DNA of 64,000 nt, from NCBI RefSeq assembly GCF_032854445.1, contig NC_088296.1:22061853-22125852 (forward strand). The letters run 5' to 3'. Of the stretch, positions 41,411-53,883 are shown piece by piece. This DNA is from Liolophura sinensis (lineage: Eukaryota; Mollusca; Polyplacophora; Chitonida; Chitonidae). The notes under the pieces are model-generated. The model searched no databases. It was not told the origin of the DNA and saw only the letters and a program-made list of their open reading frames with translations. How positions within the stretch are numbered: position 1 is the stretch's first letter; each line of letters opens with the position of its first letter. The position numbers were made by a program, and so were the translations under genes.

Positions 41411-44400
41411 GTAATGCGAAAAAGACAATCGTATATCAGCCATCAACCAAAAGAGACGTTATGAGTCAATAATTGCAAGGTCAATTCCCCAAAAAACGAT
41501 TAATATGAGCCAGTAAAAAATAAGAAATTGCACGCAGTGCAAGATTACCTTGAAAAAAAGAGGTACAAAGAGAACTGTACTAAACAGTTTTCAATGATGT
41601 AAGAAAACCACAAGGAATGTTCTAAGTGAATGATTCAAATCGTGCACCATGCTAGAGTATCAGTCGATAATCAAAATAAATGTCATGATTTGGAACTAAA
41701 TATTGACCCAAAATTTGTGATCTATAGTGAAAATGGGGCTTTTTGTCCTGTACCGTAATGAGTCGTTTGAAAGGGGGATTTTGTAATGTAACGTTTTTTT
41801 TCCATTACAGCCAGCTGTTTTGAAGAAGACTAGGGAACTGGAGAAAGTGCTACAAGAAACTAAAGAATTACTGTCAGGAGTTATGAGGCTGCACAATAAG
41901 ATACAGGTTAGTATTTTTGATGACACTTGGTCAACTTGTGATTTATTGCATACTTGGTCACTCATTTTGCGTGTGTAAATTATTGCTATCATTCATAAAT
42001 CCAGGAAACGTACAGCTGTTAATTATCTAGTTTTATAAATATCTATTCTGTCACATATTATGTACGTGTAGATTACAATTACAGAGGTTGACACGTGTAC
42101 ACTGCTAGACTAACAGGAAATCCCCTGTAGCCAGGAAGTACATTGCAGATATAGTTGTGTGGCACTTATATTTCACCCTGTTACACAGACATGTATAGTT
42201 CTAATGGTCTGGATAAGATAATAAACGATTTTTCTGTTCGGCAGGACAACCAGGAACTCCACACTCAAGAGGTAGAAAGGGCTTATTGTGCAGCCTTGGA
42301 GGCCTTACAAGCCTGGAAACAACAGTCTTTAGATGGCATAAAAACCCGCTATTCACAGTGGAGTGTGGAGTGTAGCGCCATACTCAAACATTTCCAACTA
42401 CAGGCCCAGGAAATAGAGAGGACGGTACAGGCTTCCAAGGATTTGTTGGCGTCAATGGACGTCGAGTTTTTACAGGTAAGTCAAAATGCACAATCTTTAC
42501 CATTCGTTCAACTGCCTCAACTCCAGTTAAATACCTCAACTAACCACACAGGACAACCGGTCATAACTTGTCAGCTTCAGAGAACATATAAAGATTTCTT
42601 ACATGTATGGGCTGTAGATATCTTTATTTTGACCACTCATTTGTAAACAAATGTGATATGTATGTTGTGTAAGTACACAGAGGCGCCTCATTTACCATTG
42701 TCACATTATTGAAACTGTGACCGACCTCATACAATGACCCTAATGAACAGTGATAAGGTGTTCAAATCCATCTCATACTACCAAATCTACTGAAGTTTTA
42801 GGTTCAGAGTTCAATTGCTTCACTTTGTTCAGTGGTTCTCTCTAGGTCGCTGTCCGTTTTTCTACCCATAAACCTAACCGCTCTGCGATTAGACCAATAA
42901 ACAACTCCAGGATCCTATCTATGTAATATTAAAAAAGAGTATGTTGCTTGATGTTTTTCGAAAAGGACGTGTGAATACGAACAGTAATAAAGTGAAACCG
43001 TAAATGGACAATCATTGGCTTATATTCCTCTCTTTAGCATGCTAGCGGGGACTGTGAAACTATGCATAGGCCTACGTCTGCGGTCGATTTACGGAGATTC
43101 CCACACTTCTCCGATAGTAGCATAGAATTAAATCATTATCACAACGTAGTATTTATACAACTAACCTCAAGTTGGTTACTGTTTTACTTGTATTTGGTGG
43201 AACAAACCGTTTCATTGTCAACTAAGATTGGGTGGTCAGGAAATCTTTGGAGGAAAAATTTGCACTGCCACAAGCTCCCTAGAATTTATTACACCGGACT
43301 TTAGAGCTAATTTTGACTATGTGATTGACAAGAGGGTAGTCTAATTTTTGGAGAGAAGAGACAAGGGTCCCTGTTTCTTATAGGGGAGGTAAGACATTAA
43401 AAATTTAACTGTGTTCTTGTTACATGTTGCGGTGAAGGTATACCCTAATTCTTCTAAAATTTGGGACATATATTAGCGGTGGTGAAAGTATATTACGTGT
43501 GTTTACCGTTTAAAAACGGTAAAGATATGAGTATGTTGTTCATTAGATGATCTAACCATGTGGGAAAAAAGTGGGAAACTCAATATTCCTGTCAGAATTA
43601 CATATATATTGGCTAAAACGAGCAGACCAGGTGACCCAGATTTTAGGAGGAATAAAGTAGGTAAAGAATCTTAGTTTTGGTTGTCATGGTTACATGATGT
43701 TATATGTATGCTAAATTCTGTTTGTTGACAGGGTTCCACGGACTTCACCAAAACGTATGTATAAATGTGTTAAGCCTATACCTCTCTAGCTTTGTTATAC
43801 ATGTGACTATTGTCAGCAGGTGTGTTTCTGTAACACTGAGTACCAGCACTGTAGTTGTCCAAAACATGACCTAAGTGTAAAATATATCTAGTGTTCAAAT
43901 ATACATTTGCTCAGACAAATCATGAACATCATGACATTTTCACAACTGTGTGGTACACAGGATTACTACACGACAGTGTCTCTTTGTTTTCTCTCCTCTC
44001 ACCTTTCTCTCACAGAATTGATGTCCAGTTGAATGAAATAAGAACAGATCTGAAGAAACATCAGGTCAGCAGACAGAAGCTTCTAGATTCTGTACAACAT
44101 GACCTTGTTGTTCCTAGAGAGGTGACTGTAAAAGAGACACTGCAAGAACATCAGGACTTGGAAGCAGCAGTCGGTGGACAAATGTCACGCCCACGTGTTA
44201 CAAGTAAGTTCTTATATGTATAAAAGATATACAGTAGAGTGTGCTCAGAGGCCATAAACGACTGTAGGGTTTACATTGGTATGTGCATCAAAGACACAAA
44301 CATAAAGTGGTGAAGGCGCACAGTTGTGTGTGTGTGCAAACCACACGGTAGACTGTGTTAAGAATAAAACAAACCAATATGAGCTGTAATACAGAACGGT

Positions 44401-47178
44401 GCGCCCAGAAAATAAACAGTATTCCAAGAGTAACAGAAGTGAGAAAAGTGTGCAAAAAGCACAGATAGTGTGAGGTGTACATTAGGGTGTGAACAAAACA
44501 CTAACTGATGTCAGGTTTACAGTAGGGTGTGGGTAAAACACACAAAGGAATGCGGTGTGCAATAGGGTGTACACAAAAGACTAATGTGAGGCATGCATTA
44601 GGGTGTGCACAAACATAAACTTATATCAGGCATCCATTGGGGTGTCCGCAACAGATACAAACTAATGCGAGGCAAAAAATTAGGGTGTGCACAAAACATA
44701 AACTTATTTCAGGCATCCATTGGGGTGTTTAAAAAAGATACAAACTATTGTGAGTCATGCATTAGGGTGTGCACAAAACATAAACTTATGTCAGACATCA
44801 ATTAAGGTGTCCACAACAGATACAAACTAATTAGTTATGCAGTAGAATGGGCAAAAAGACACAAAGTAATGTGAGGCATGCAATACAGTGGGCGAGACAG
44901 ATACAAACTAATGTGAGGCATGCAATAGAGTGGGCAAGACAGATACAAACTAATGTGAGGCATGTGATAGGGTGGGCAAAACAGATACAAACTAATGTGA
45001 GGCATGCAATAGGGTGGGCAAAAAGATACAAACTAAAATGTGAGGTATACAGTAGGGTGTGCATAGAAGACACAAACTAGTGTGAGGCATACAGTATGGT
45101 GTGCACAGAAGGCACAAACTAATGTGAGGCATACAGTATGGTGTGCACAGAAGGCACAAACTAATGTGAGGCATACAGATGGTGTGCACAGAAGACACAA
45201 ACTAATGTGAGATATACAATAGGGTGTGCCCAGAAGACACAAACTAATGTGAAGTATACGAGAGGATGTGCACCAAAAAGACAAACTAATGCTAGGTATG
45301 CAGTAGGCGGGTTTGCCCAGAAGACACAAACTAATGTGAGGTATACAAAAGGGTGTGCCTGGAAGACACAAACTAACGTGAGGTATACAGTGTGGTGTGT
45401 ACAGAGGACAAAAATTAATGTGAGACATAAAATAATGTATGTTACTTGTAAGTTGTACACTGGGCACAGAAGTCAAAAGGAATTCAGCAGGCTGTTCTAA
45501 GAAATTAATATTTTGTCCTCTGTACACACCACGCTGTAAGCTATATACAGCATGGTTTGCGGAGAAATAAATAAAAATGTAGTGTATACAACAACATGGT
45601 TGCCGAGTTATATATCAACAGGTGCACAGTTCATGGATGAAAAAACAATACATAACAATATAAAAATATAGTAAATATCGTAAATCTGTCAGCTGCAGCA
45701 ATAATTCAGCCTTGAGTGTTATCTTCACGCACAGTAGAAGTGTAAGGATAAAGTGTACAGTAAAATTGTCTTTGTGCGTAGTAAAATATCTCGCACAAAG
45801 ACAGTTTTACTGTACACTTTATCCTTCCACTTCTACTGTGCGTGAAGACGACACTCAAGACTGAATTATTGTGGCACCTGACAGATTTACTATATAGGCC
45901 TATACCTATCGCAAGATATGTTGAAAGAAAGCTCTGAAGAATCGTCATGATGCATGATGCGGTGAAACTAGTAAACTAAATCAACAAGTTGTGTTAACAT
46001 TGATTAATTAATATTATGTAATTCCTCATATCTGTTTTTTGTATTATTATTTTTTATCATTAAAGCGTAGAGAATCCATGTATGTAGGCCTATATATTAA
46101 TAATTGTTGATCTACATTTATTTCCTTACTTAATATGTTTTGGCTTTTTTTAATGTTGAAATGTTTAACTGTTTTTTTTTTCCAATCTACTGCAAAAAAT
46201 TTAATTCAATGGTTCTTTACTACTAATAATTCTGATAGATTAAATAGTTTTTTGGGGTATTGTAGCAAAGAAAGTCACTTGCTAAGTTTTGTTTGGCGAG
46301 TTACCTCCCTTACTACACAAACTGCTTCGGCAGGTTCTTACGCCACGTCTATGTCGTACCCATCAATTAGTGATGGATCCAGCTCTTGTCGAAGCTCAAC
46401 TCTTTCAAACTGGCTGAAAATGACTGAAATCTGTGTATAAATTACATTTATATCAGCAGTATGTGTCATTTTATTTCAAGAGATTGTGTTGAGAAAGTAA
46501 AAGTACCGTATGTGTATAGGTATTTACACCTCAGTCTTACAGCGTGTGTTTATGGTTTTCTGTTGTTTATACTGCTTCTGTTGTGTTTTTGCAGAGCCGA
46601 CGCTGAGATTCACAGAGACAGACGACAGGAAGCTGAGAATCACTGACAGCGGCTGTGTGGTAAAGGCTGAGGTCTTGTCCTTGGATGGGTTCTGTGGGAG
46701 AGCTGTGACAGACGGGCGTTACCAGACGGGCAGGTACTACTGGGAGGTACACATCACTTGTTCACATGAGTGTTCCTGTCATGTAGGAGTGAGACAGGAG
46801 AGCTGTGGCGTGAGGGGGAGGACAGTCCCTCGCCGTAACTCCTGGTACATTGGGATGGACTACCATGGTGTTAAGGTCAGGTGTTTTAGTCACTATGGAG
46901 GTAAGATCAAACCTGGCTATCGACAGTACAGACGTTACACACACCCTCATCACCTGGGTGTGTACCTGGACTGTGATGAGCACACACTGACAGTCCTGGA
47001 CTGTGACAACAACCAGGTAATGTACACAGTCAGTGGTGTTATCGTCACAGAGCCTCTCGTGCCATCGGTTGTGTTTGTCGGATCTGAATCTGTGTCTGCT
47101 CGTCTGGTAACGGGTGACTCTGCAACTCTGCCTCCTGTTCTTTGTGATAACCTTAAACACTTCCTGACCATCCGGTAA
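40739..47178 (+). CDS. TRIM protein, RING-B-box-B-box-coiled coil-PRY/SPRY (597 aa, probable E3 ubiquitin ligase)
   Basis: Six coding exons (40739-41410, 41811-41906, 42245-42475, 43732-43754, 44016-44203, 46595-47178) join in frame to 597 codons plus stop. The RING (C14, C17, C29, H31, C34, C37, C68, C71) should bind zinc and recruit an E2 enzyme. B-box 1 starts at about C111 and B-box 2 at about residue 181. The coiled coil lies at about 225-400 and the PRY-SPRY at about 404-597. Middle exons of 96, 231 and 23 nt equal sizes I recall for vertebrate TRIM genes. SPRY domains bind target proteins, often in innate immunity, but the target here is unknown. The start was chosen as the first ATG after a TTTTATTTCAG acceptor ending at 40720, so there is an upstream non-coding exon. 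A donor at 39074 (GTCGACAG/GTAAGC) is one candidate for it. Confidence 0.93.
41811..41906 (+). CDS. TRIM exon: coiled coil, 96 nt
   Basis: Exactly 96 nt, phase 0 both sides, after a TTTTTCCATTACAG acceptor. It encodes a heptad-like helix (LKKTRELEKVLQETKELL). The size matches the classic TRIM 96 nt exon. Confidence 0.9.
42245..42475 (+). CDS. TRIM exon: coiled coil, 231 nt
   Basis: Exactly 231 nt, phase 0 both sides, from acceptor GTTCGGCAG to donor GTAAGT. It encodes a charged helical segment with repeated Leu, Ala and Gln, continuing the coiled coil. Confidence 0.9.
43732..43754 (+). CDS. TRIM microexon, 23 nt
   Basis: A TTTGTTGACAG acceptor and a GTATGT donor enclose exactly 23 nt encoding GSTDFTK plus two bases. 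It is needed to move the frame from phase 0 of the 231 nt exon to the phase of the next one. The same 23 nt microexon is known in TRIM genes. Confidence 0.85.
44016..44203 (+). CDS. TRIM exon: linker before SPRY
   Basis: 188 nt from a CTTTCTCTCACAG acceptor to a GTAAGT donor. It starts with one base completing the microexon codon and ends in phase 1. It encodes a helical stretch (QLNEIRTDLKKHQ) followed by an acidic linker that joins the coiled coil to the PRY-SPRY domain. Confidence 0.88.
44229..45440. repeat. 42 bp tandem repeat, about 27 copies, degenerate to the left
   Basis: The unit is GTGAGGCATACAGTAGGGTG, TGCACAGAAGACACAAACTA, AT. Left copies are more diverged than right ones. It lies wholly within the last TRIM intron. 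Confidence 0.9.
45681..45889. repeat. Near-perfect palindrome, 98 bp arms, 13 bp loop
   Basis: The arm 45681-45778 (TAAATCTGTCAGCTGCAGCA onward) is the reverse complement of 45792-45889 with only a handful of mismatches. The loop is TAGTAAAATATCT. Outside the arms TATAGTAAAT-like sequence extends the pairing after a small insertion. It lies in the last TRIM intron and would fold into a long hairpin in the pre-mRNA. Confidence 0.85.
46595..47178 (+). CDS. TRIM exon: PRY-SPRY domain and stop
   Basis: 584 nt from a GTGTTTTTGCAG acceptor to the TAA at 47176-47178. Recognisable parts are the PRY-like GRYQTGRYYWEVHI, the central NSWYIGMDYHG and the SPRY LGVYLDCDEHTLTVLDCD. The domain is full length, about 194 residues. 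Confidence 0.93.
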
Positions 47179-49090
47179 TTATTCATTACATCTTTTCCGT
47201 CATATTATAATTTGTTTAAATAGACTAGTTAATTATGTCTCTGTGTACAAATTTTTTGCGTATAGATGTTTTAGTTAATGTCAGCAATGTGACTAATTCA
47301 GTATGTATAGCTTCTTCTGCAAAGTGGTCAGTGATCTGTCACAAGCTTACAGCTTGGTGTAGTTGTACACAGTCTGTCTGACTTGTCCTGAACATCAATG
47401 TCAGTTTTCTTCCAAACAAAATACATGTAGACAATGACTGGGTAGTTTTATTTTTAGTAACTTGTATTAGTGACTTGTAAATCGACATTATCAGGTGTGT
47501 CACTGAGCAAAACAGGTCACAGTTTATACATGACAATATATATAGTCAACATGGTACGTGTGGTAGGGTGTACATTTGTGACAAAAAACCTTGTCAAAAT
47601 TAAAAAGCAATCGTTTGCATATGCAGAATAGTGCATTTACCACGTAAATAACAGTTCATTCCACTTTAAATTCACGCTCTGTAACAATAAATTTGGGTTA
47701 CACTTTGTCAAATCTGCTGTTTTTCGGTGCACTGGTCTCCTGTCATAGTTGGGAAGTCGAGGATACGAAAGTGAGGCTCTCGTACCTAACCTCGTGGAAA
47801 ATTGCCGCCGTATTTGGCCACATTGGAAAAAAAACGTTTTGCTTGTCACAGAACGCGAGTACCTCTATGTCGGATGTAACTACAAAAAACAACCTTTTTC
47901 GAAATAAGTAGCTTTCTGAGAAAGTGGCTAAGGGTATAGAAAATTATTTTTCATGACGTGATCGGGCCGGTATATGGTAACCCAGGACTGGTTTCAGATT
48001 TAATCGTAAAAAAAAAAGATCAGATCAGACTGACTTTGCTGTTGCAGCACTTTACACAAGATAATTCTGTTTTGAATGATATTGGCCATGTTTTTGAGAG
48101 AACTAAACTATAATTATAATGAGTTTGAGAGTGATTACCAGGCTGAAAGGTATTACATAATTAGCGACAACAAAGAAAAAGATCACGTGGTCGGGTACAA
48201 GTAGATCCTTTGGCCGAGGATGCAGATGGGCCTAGAACAGGTTGGTTGGATAAGCTACATGTAGTCATCTAGGTTGTGTTATGTAACTTGGATGTGAGTT
48301 TCAGATATAAATGAGAGAAAAGCATAGCCTGTGGGCCATTATTAAATTAAAACTGTCTCTTTTGAGCGTAATTCAACCAGCCCTCCAACAAAGGATCCTA
48401 TTTGAAAGGGTATTTTTCTGATAATAGAAGTTTCATTACAAGAATTCTCTATCCACTGGCCGACCCTATTTGTTCTGCATGATGAGGTTAATCCTATGCT
48501 GAACAAGGACTGTTTTTAGGATGCCATTGGCTTGATAATGTTGACAGATGTAAGTTCCTCGTTTCCTGTATATTTCTCTATTTTTTAATTTTGGCATTCT
48601 TAACACTTTGTCAAGATCTGGGTATAGTTTGAGTATGTCACATGTTTACAATTGTAAACATTCTAAGCTGTTTATCAGATTTTTATCTTCAGTATAAACA
48701 CAGTGACATTTACTGGACTATTTGTATTTATTGAATACATCTACCGCATTACTATGTAAACATCTGATATGTTTTCTGTAATAAACACTTATGTCTTAGT
48801 TACAAAAGAGGTTTTTCTATGAATAAATACCAGTTGGTATTAATCCACACTGTAAAGAAAATGTTTTTAAAAAACACTTATTTTTAGTGAGTACTATAAA
48901 TCTTTTACAATTTTAGCCACTAAAAGTCTTTACTGGAATCTATGCATACATTTATTATGAAAATGATGCTAAAATGATTTGTTTGTGTCACTCAAGAAGT
49001 AAGCTTCATAAAACTACAATTATTTCTCTACAATCCATATTTCTCTAACAATATTTCAAATTATCGGTTAAAGAGGTGGCTGAAGAGGTT
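47179..49090. other. Downstream of TRIM, no further gene
   Basis: AT-rich sequence that probably includes the TRIM 3' UTR. AATAAA hexamers occur near 48781 and 48823, among others. Which one is used cannot be told. Confidence 0.4.
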
Positions 49091-49096
49091 AAAAAA

Positions 49097-49410
49097 TTAA
49101 GGTAAGCAATATGAGGAGGGTTGAAGAATTAGAGTAAACAATATGAGGAGGGTTGAACAGTTAGAGTAAGCAAGATGAGGAAGGTTGAACAGTTAGAGTA
49201 AGCAAGATGAGGAAGGTTGAACAGTTAGAGTAAGCAAGATGAGGAAGGTTGAACAGTTAGAGTAAGCAAGATGAGGAAGGTTAAACAGTTAGAGTAAGCG
49301 AGATGAGGAAGGTTGAACAGTTAGAGTAAGCAAGATGAGGAAGGTTGAACAGTTAGAGTAAGCAAGATGAGGAAGGTTGAACAGTTAGAGTAAGCAAGAT
49401 GAGGAAGGTA
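49097..49410. repeat. 32 bp tandem repeat, about 10 copies
   Basis: GGAAGGTTGAACAGTTAGAG plus TAAGCAAGATGA. The central copies are almost identical. Confidence 0.93.
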
Positions 49411-50539
49411 TAAATTAAGAAGATATATCTTATGGGTATAACCTTTTTTCCTTCAAATGACTTTTACATGTAAGTGCTGTGATATGACCTGTGACATGTA
49501 TTATTGTATTCACTGTCCTCTAAGCACTATACCCACATTGTGATATTTTCTAATACATAGTTTCTAAATACATGTATATACATTGATTATGTTGTGTTTT
49601 ATTCAGAGTAGTTTTTTATTTTTTGCTTCCATGTACTTAGTTTGATGAAATAATGGAAGTGTCATTGTTACATTGCTCTATTCTGTTGTTTTTTTTTAAT
49701 TCTGATCCTGTCCACATTTTTTCTTTCATAAATGTAATAAGTTTTCTCGTCCATGTATTAACGTTGATTCTCTTCTATCGCAGACGTGTATGAATAACTA
49801 CAAGATGAGCTGCCTCTTTCTTATGTTTAATTAACTTCACCCAGAGCTGCAGACCTACACGTGCCTAAAGTAAATTGACGTATATATTCTACACCCTGAC
49901 ATTATTTACTTGTAAGTTTTTCACAGCTGGCTTGTTATGGTCATGCATCACAATGTGTGCTAGATTGATAGTTTTCATTTTAGGTTTAACCTGCAAGACC
50001 ACCTTTTGTCTCCAACTTGATGTGCAGTTGAAGTCATGTATCCAAAGGGCTTCTGTTGTCATCTGTGACTTTGTCTGGGTGTTTTTGAGTTCCCATACAT
50101 GTATTTTCATTAAAACACACAAGAATGTGAACATGTAAAATTAGCTGGCAAATCATCTTTGATCTCTGAACTTTGCAAATGTGAAAGTCTGGCTTGTACC
50201 TGATTTACTTTAGGAAGCAGCTTCATCCCCAGTACTGTTGCTATGACAATCTGTGGTCAAGATGATGAGGTCACTGCACCATTTCATCAGCTTGCTATTA
50301 TTTTGATTAGTCGTTGTTGTATTCCGCTATGATTCGGTGATATTTTGCCATTCTGTGCCTTTTGTGTTCCAACTTCTGAAACATATGCTTAATAAAAATA
50401 AGTGATTGTGTAATGTCTAATCGTCGTTTGAATGGTTGAATTACAGTGTCAAAACAATGTGGTAATACACACACACTTAATTCATGCAAAGTATATAGCA
50501 CTTTTATACAAAGTGTTACGTATACCAAGTTTCATGACT

Positions 50540-51190
50540 CTTTGACACTTGGTCTACATATGACCTGATGTGTATCGTTTTAGGTATGGTGGGTTTCCTC
50601 TCTTTGATACCTTGTGCGAATAGTACCTCATGTATATCTTTTAAACTGTGATGAGTTTTCTGTATGTCTGATAGGTTGTGCGAATGTTACCTGATGTGTA
50701 TCTTCTCAGGTGAGGTGAATTTTCTGTCTCTCTGACACTTGATCCACATATGACCTCAGGTGTATCTTCTCGGGAGAGATGGTTTTCGTATCTCTCTCTA
50801 ATACCGGGTCCACACATTACCTGAAGTGTAACTTCCCAGGAGAGATGATTTTCCCCTCTTTAATACCGGGTCCACACATTATCCATGGTGTGTAACCTCT
50901 CAGGACAGATGGTTTTCCCCTCTCTAATACCGGGTCCACACGTTATACATGGTGTGTATAACTTCTCAGGAGAGATGGTTTTCCCCTCTCTAATACCGGG
51001 TCCACTGATTACTTGATGTGTAACTTCTCAGGAGAGATGGTTTTCCCCTCCCTAATACCGGGTCCACACATTACACATGGTGTGTAACTTCTCAGGAGAG
51101 CTGGTTTTCCTCTCCATCTAATACACGGTCCATACATTACCTGATATGTACCTTTCTCAAGAGACATGGTTTTCCCCTCTCTCTTCAATC
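50540..51190. repeat. 60 bp tandem repeat, about 10 copies
   Basis: The unit contains TAATACCGGGTCCACACATT, then TGTAACTTCTCAGGAGAGAT and GGTTTTCCCCTCTC. The left copies are more degenerate. Confidence 0.88.
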
Positions 51191-51234
51191 TTTAAGCACA
51201 TTGAAGGCTGTGTTTTATAGTCGCCGATATAAAA

Positions 51235-51350
51235 CCCATGCTGGCTTCCTCTCCGTTCTTACATGGACGCGGAACGGTCTACCAGCAACCTGCGGACGGT
51301 CGTATAAAAGAAACATTATTGAGTGCGGTGTAAAACACCGACCAAATACA
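51235..51350 (+). mobile_element. SINE family 1, internally shortened copy
   Basis: GCTGGCTTCCTCTCCGTTCT, CTACCAGCAACCTGCGGACG and GTGTAAAACACCGACCAAAT are present, while the middle of the element is missing. Confidence 0.7.
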
Positions 51351-52498
51351 TGTGTTTAAAGAAGGCTCCTTATTAACTCTTCAACGCCGAGGTTCTAAAA
51401 GCACCAATGCTGGGCTTCAAACTATTGTGATGGGCAAGATCCAACATTTTAGCTCATGATTTCCTGGCGGAATCGTAACTGATAAACCCAAAGTGCATGT
51501 ACTGCCTAACTGTCTATGTACAGGGAAGCTATGAATTTAGTTAACCCACGACTCTTTCCTAAGGACAGGACGAGCGCCAGGTGACGAGGTGTTGAGGTAA
51601 AAAGCTACAAAATCGGGAAATACGAAGTTCGCTCAGTATTTATGTTACATAGAAACTATGCATCAAGATATTAAAGCATGGGGAATGAAATAAATACAGC
51701 GTGCCTGGCTGTAGATTTATGTATATCCTAACACATCACTGCAGCTCATGAAAACCAATTCTTTTAAAGTTTTATCATTTACGGGAGAGTGGGGCGTAAC
51801 GGACTAGATAACTTTGGAGGCTCAGGTGCGAGTCTTGGTAGTTTCGTGGATAGTGTACGACCATGCTGCAATAGCCTACCTAAACTCTCATTATAAACAT
51901 AGCCAGGAACCTCACATGTCGACAGTTGCGCCAGTAGGTGAAAAAACGCTCACCAGAGAAAAGTCCACAAAAATCCCCATATGTCCGTCTTGCCCCACGA
52001 GATATTTTACGCGTAACTCTGCACTGGCATTACGCTTTTTACTCTTTTAGTTTAAATGAGGTTAACAAAGGATTTGTAACACACATCATGTAGTATTCAG
52101 AGGCACGAATGATACAGATAACTGTACAACTGCTATGGTAGACTCACACATGCGGTGTGAAAAAGGCACAAATATCAATTCTTTCACTTCTATGTACAGT
52201 GTTTACCATAAACACATTTAACATTTCACATTTAATTAGCAGATGAATTATAATTAGAAAGCATACTTGATATTACCGTGTATGACAACGCTTAACTCAA
52301 AGAATTAGAAAGACTTCAATTGACAATAGATTCAGATTGTCGGTTTACAACAGTTGCCCGCATTTACATGTACGAGTCATGCAATTGTGAGGAAGGACAC
52401 CTAAACTCCATGCCAGGTAGGAGTTGAAATCGTTTACTTGGCACTTAACACAAACATAAACTCAGATGTGAAACTTTCATTTTTTTTCAATAGTCGAA
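51351..52498. other. No gene seen
   Basis: A 78-codon plus frame at 51814 has no recognisable domain or splice context. The rest is AT-rich. Confidence 0.35.
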
Positions 52499-52512
52499 CA
52501 CACACACACACG

Positions 52513-52563
<51 letters not shown>
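52499..52563. repeat. (CA)n microsatellite
   Basis: About 32 CA units with two CG interruptions near the start. Confidence 0.97.
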
Positions 52564-52566
<3 letters not shown>

Positions 52567-52614
52567 AATATAATTCTTTCTATTAAGCGTTGTCTTAATA
52601 GAATATCAACTAGT

Positions 52615-52690
52615 AGGCCTGCGCAGCCGTTGTGTATGTGAAATATTCTTGAGTACGGCGTAAAAACAAATGAAATAAATAAATTTCAAA
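52615..52690 (+). mobile_element. SINE family 1, 3' fragment
   Basis: GTGAAATATTCTTGAGTACG, GCGTAAAAACAAATGAAATA. Only the tail module remains. Confidence 0.7.
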
Positions 52691-52829
52691 GCAGATCGAT
52701 GTGTTTGAATACAGCTCTTACGCTCCAAGTCAGAAGGTTTGTCACACATTTTGCTCATCGGGTGTATGATTCCGTCAACGACAAACATGCAGATAGCACC
52801 CTTCATGTACAGATGTATGCACATGTATG

Positions 52830-53130
52830 TACCCTTGGAGTTTAAAGTCGTGCTTAATAATTTTTCAGTCGATTGAGGACGAGAGTCAATAGGTGTGTGT
52901 ACATGGATTGTGTTTTCTTGTGGCAGGACGGGTCCATACCGTACTGCCACCACTGAAGCATCACGCCGAAGACACCTGACGCGACACCCTACCCAGTCAC
53001 ATTAGACTGACACCCGGCCAACCTGTTATGTTTCCTTGCTCTAGCGACTCAATGCTCAGCGCCAGTCGAGGCAGCAAGAAGTGCCATTTTGAAAGTCTTT
53101 GGGTATGATCCGACTCTTGTTTGGTCCCGA
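52830..53130 (-). mobile_element. SINE family 2, long copy
   Basis: In reverse orientation: GGAGTTTAAAGTCGTGCTTA, TTTTTCAGTCGATTGAGGAC, TGTGGCAGGACGGG, CACCCTACCCAGTCACATTA, CAATGCTCAGCGCCAGTCGA, and near the head TGGTCCCGAGTCTCCCGACT, which resembles a degraded box B. Confidence 0.68.
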
Positions 53131-53384
53131 GTCTCCCGACTTCAGCACACATATATAAAGATACTTTTTAAGCACGGCGATAAATTCGAATCAGAATAAA
53201 CGATATATATTAAAAGCTTGAGTTTTATTTCTTGTTTTATTTTTTTATAGGCTGAATAAAAACATCAGCCACTGAACGACAGACGGAAAGACAACTTATC
53301 CAACAAAGTACTTAAAGTGACACCAGATGTGCCCATACAGGGCTGACAAAACACGGGAAGCTGTTTACGCTGCATTTGTTTATA

Positions 53385-53525
53385 TATTTGATTGCAGTTT
53401 TACGCCGTAATCAAGAATATTTCACTTATACGAGCATTATTTTGGAAGGAAACCGGAAAACCCGTGGCCATTCGCATGTTCCTGTCAGACCTTTCCATGT
53501 ACGGCCGGAGAGTCAAGCGTCGGAA
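53385..53525 (-). mobile_element. SINE family 1, partial copy
   Basis: GTTTTACGCCGTAATCAAGA, TTTGGAAGGAAACCGG and CATGTACGGCCGGAGAGTCA in reverse orientation. Confidence 0.75.
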
Positions 53526-53548
53526 GGTTGACTTGTCCAAAAAATGAG

Positions 53549-53730
53549 TATTTATTTATTTATTTATTTATTTATTTGATTGTTGTTTTACGACGTACTC
53601 AAGAATATTGAACTTGCACGACGGCGGTCAGCATTATGTTGGGTGGAAACCGGGCAGAGACCAGGGGACACCCACGACCATCCGCAGGTTGCTGCAGACT
53701 TTCCCACTTACGGCAGAATGAGTAAAGCTT
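53549..53730 (-). mobile_element. SINE family 1, near-complete body
   Basis: A (TTTA)n tail, GTTTTACGACGTACTCAAGA, GCACGACGGCGGTCAGCATT, GGAAACCGGGCAGAGACCAG and ACCATCCGCAGGTTGCTGCA. It lies beside another copy in the same orientation. Confidence 0.8.
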
Positions 53731-53883
53731 AGTGCCAAGTTGGCAAAATTGCTGACTAAGGAAGTATTTAAAAATAATCGAACGTGTCCATAGAAATCAT
53801 AGGAAACATGGATTTGTTTACGTGTTTTCTGCATTTGGAAGAAATCAATAAACAAGAGAAAAAAAACATAACATTCAACCTAC

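Noticed and set aside
46762-47160. Minus-strand frame of 132 codons
   Set aside because: Opposite-strand shadow of the TRIM PRY-SPRY exon.
51814-52050. A 78-codon plus frame with a CPSCPTRYF motif suggesting a zinc-binding peptide
   Set aside because: One isolated Cys pair, no further domain and no transcript signal. Not supportable.
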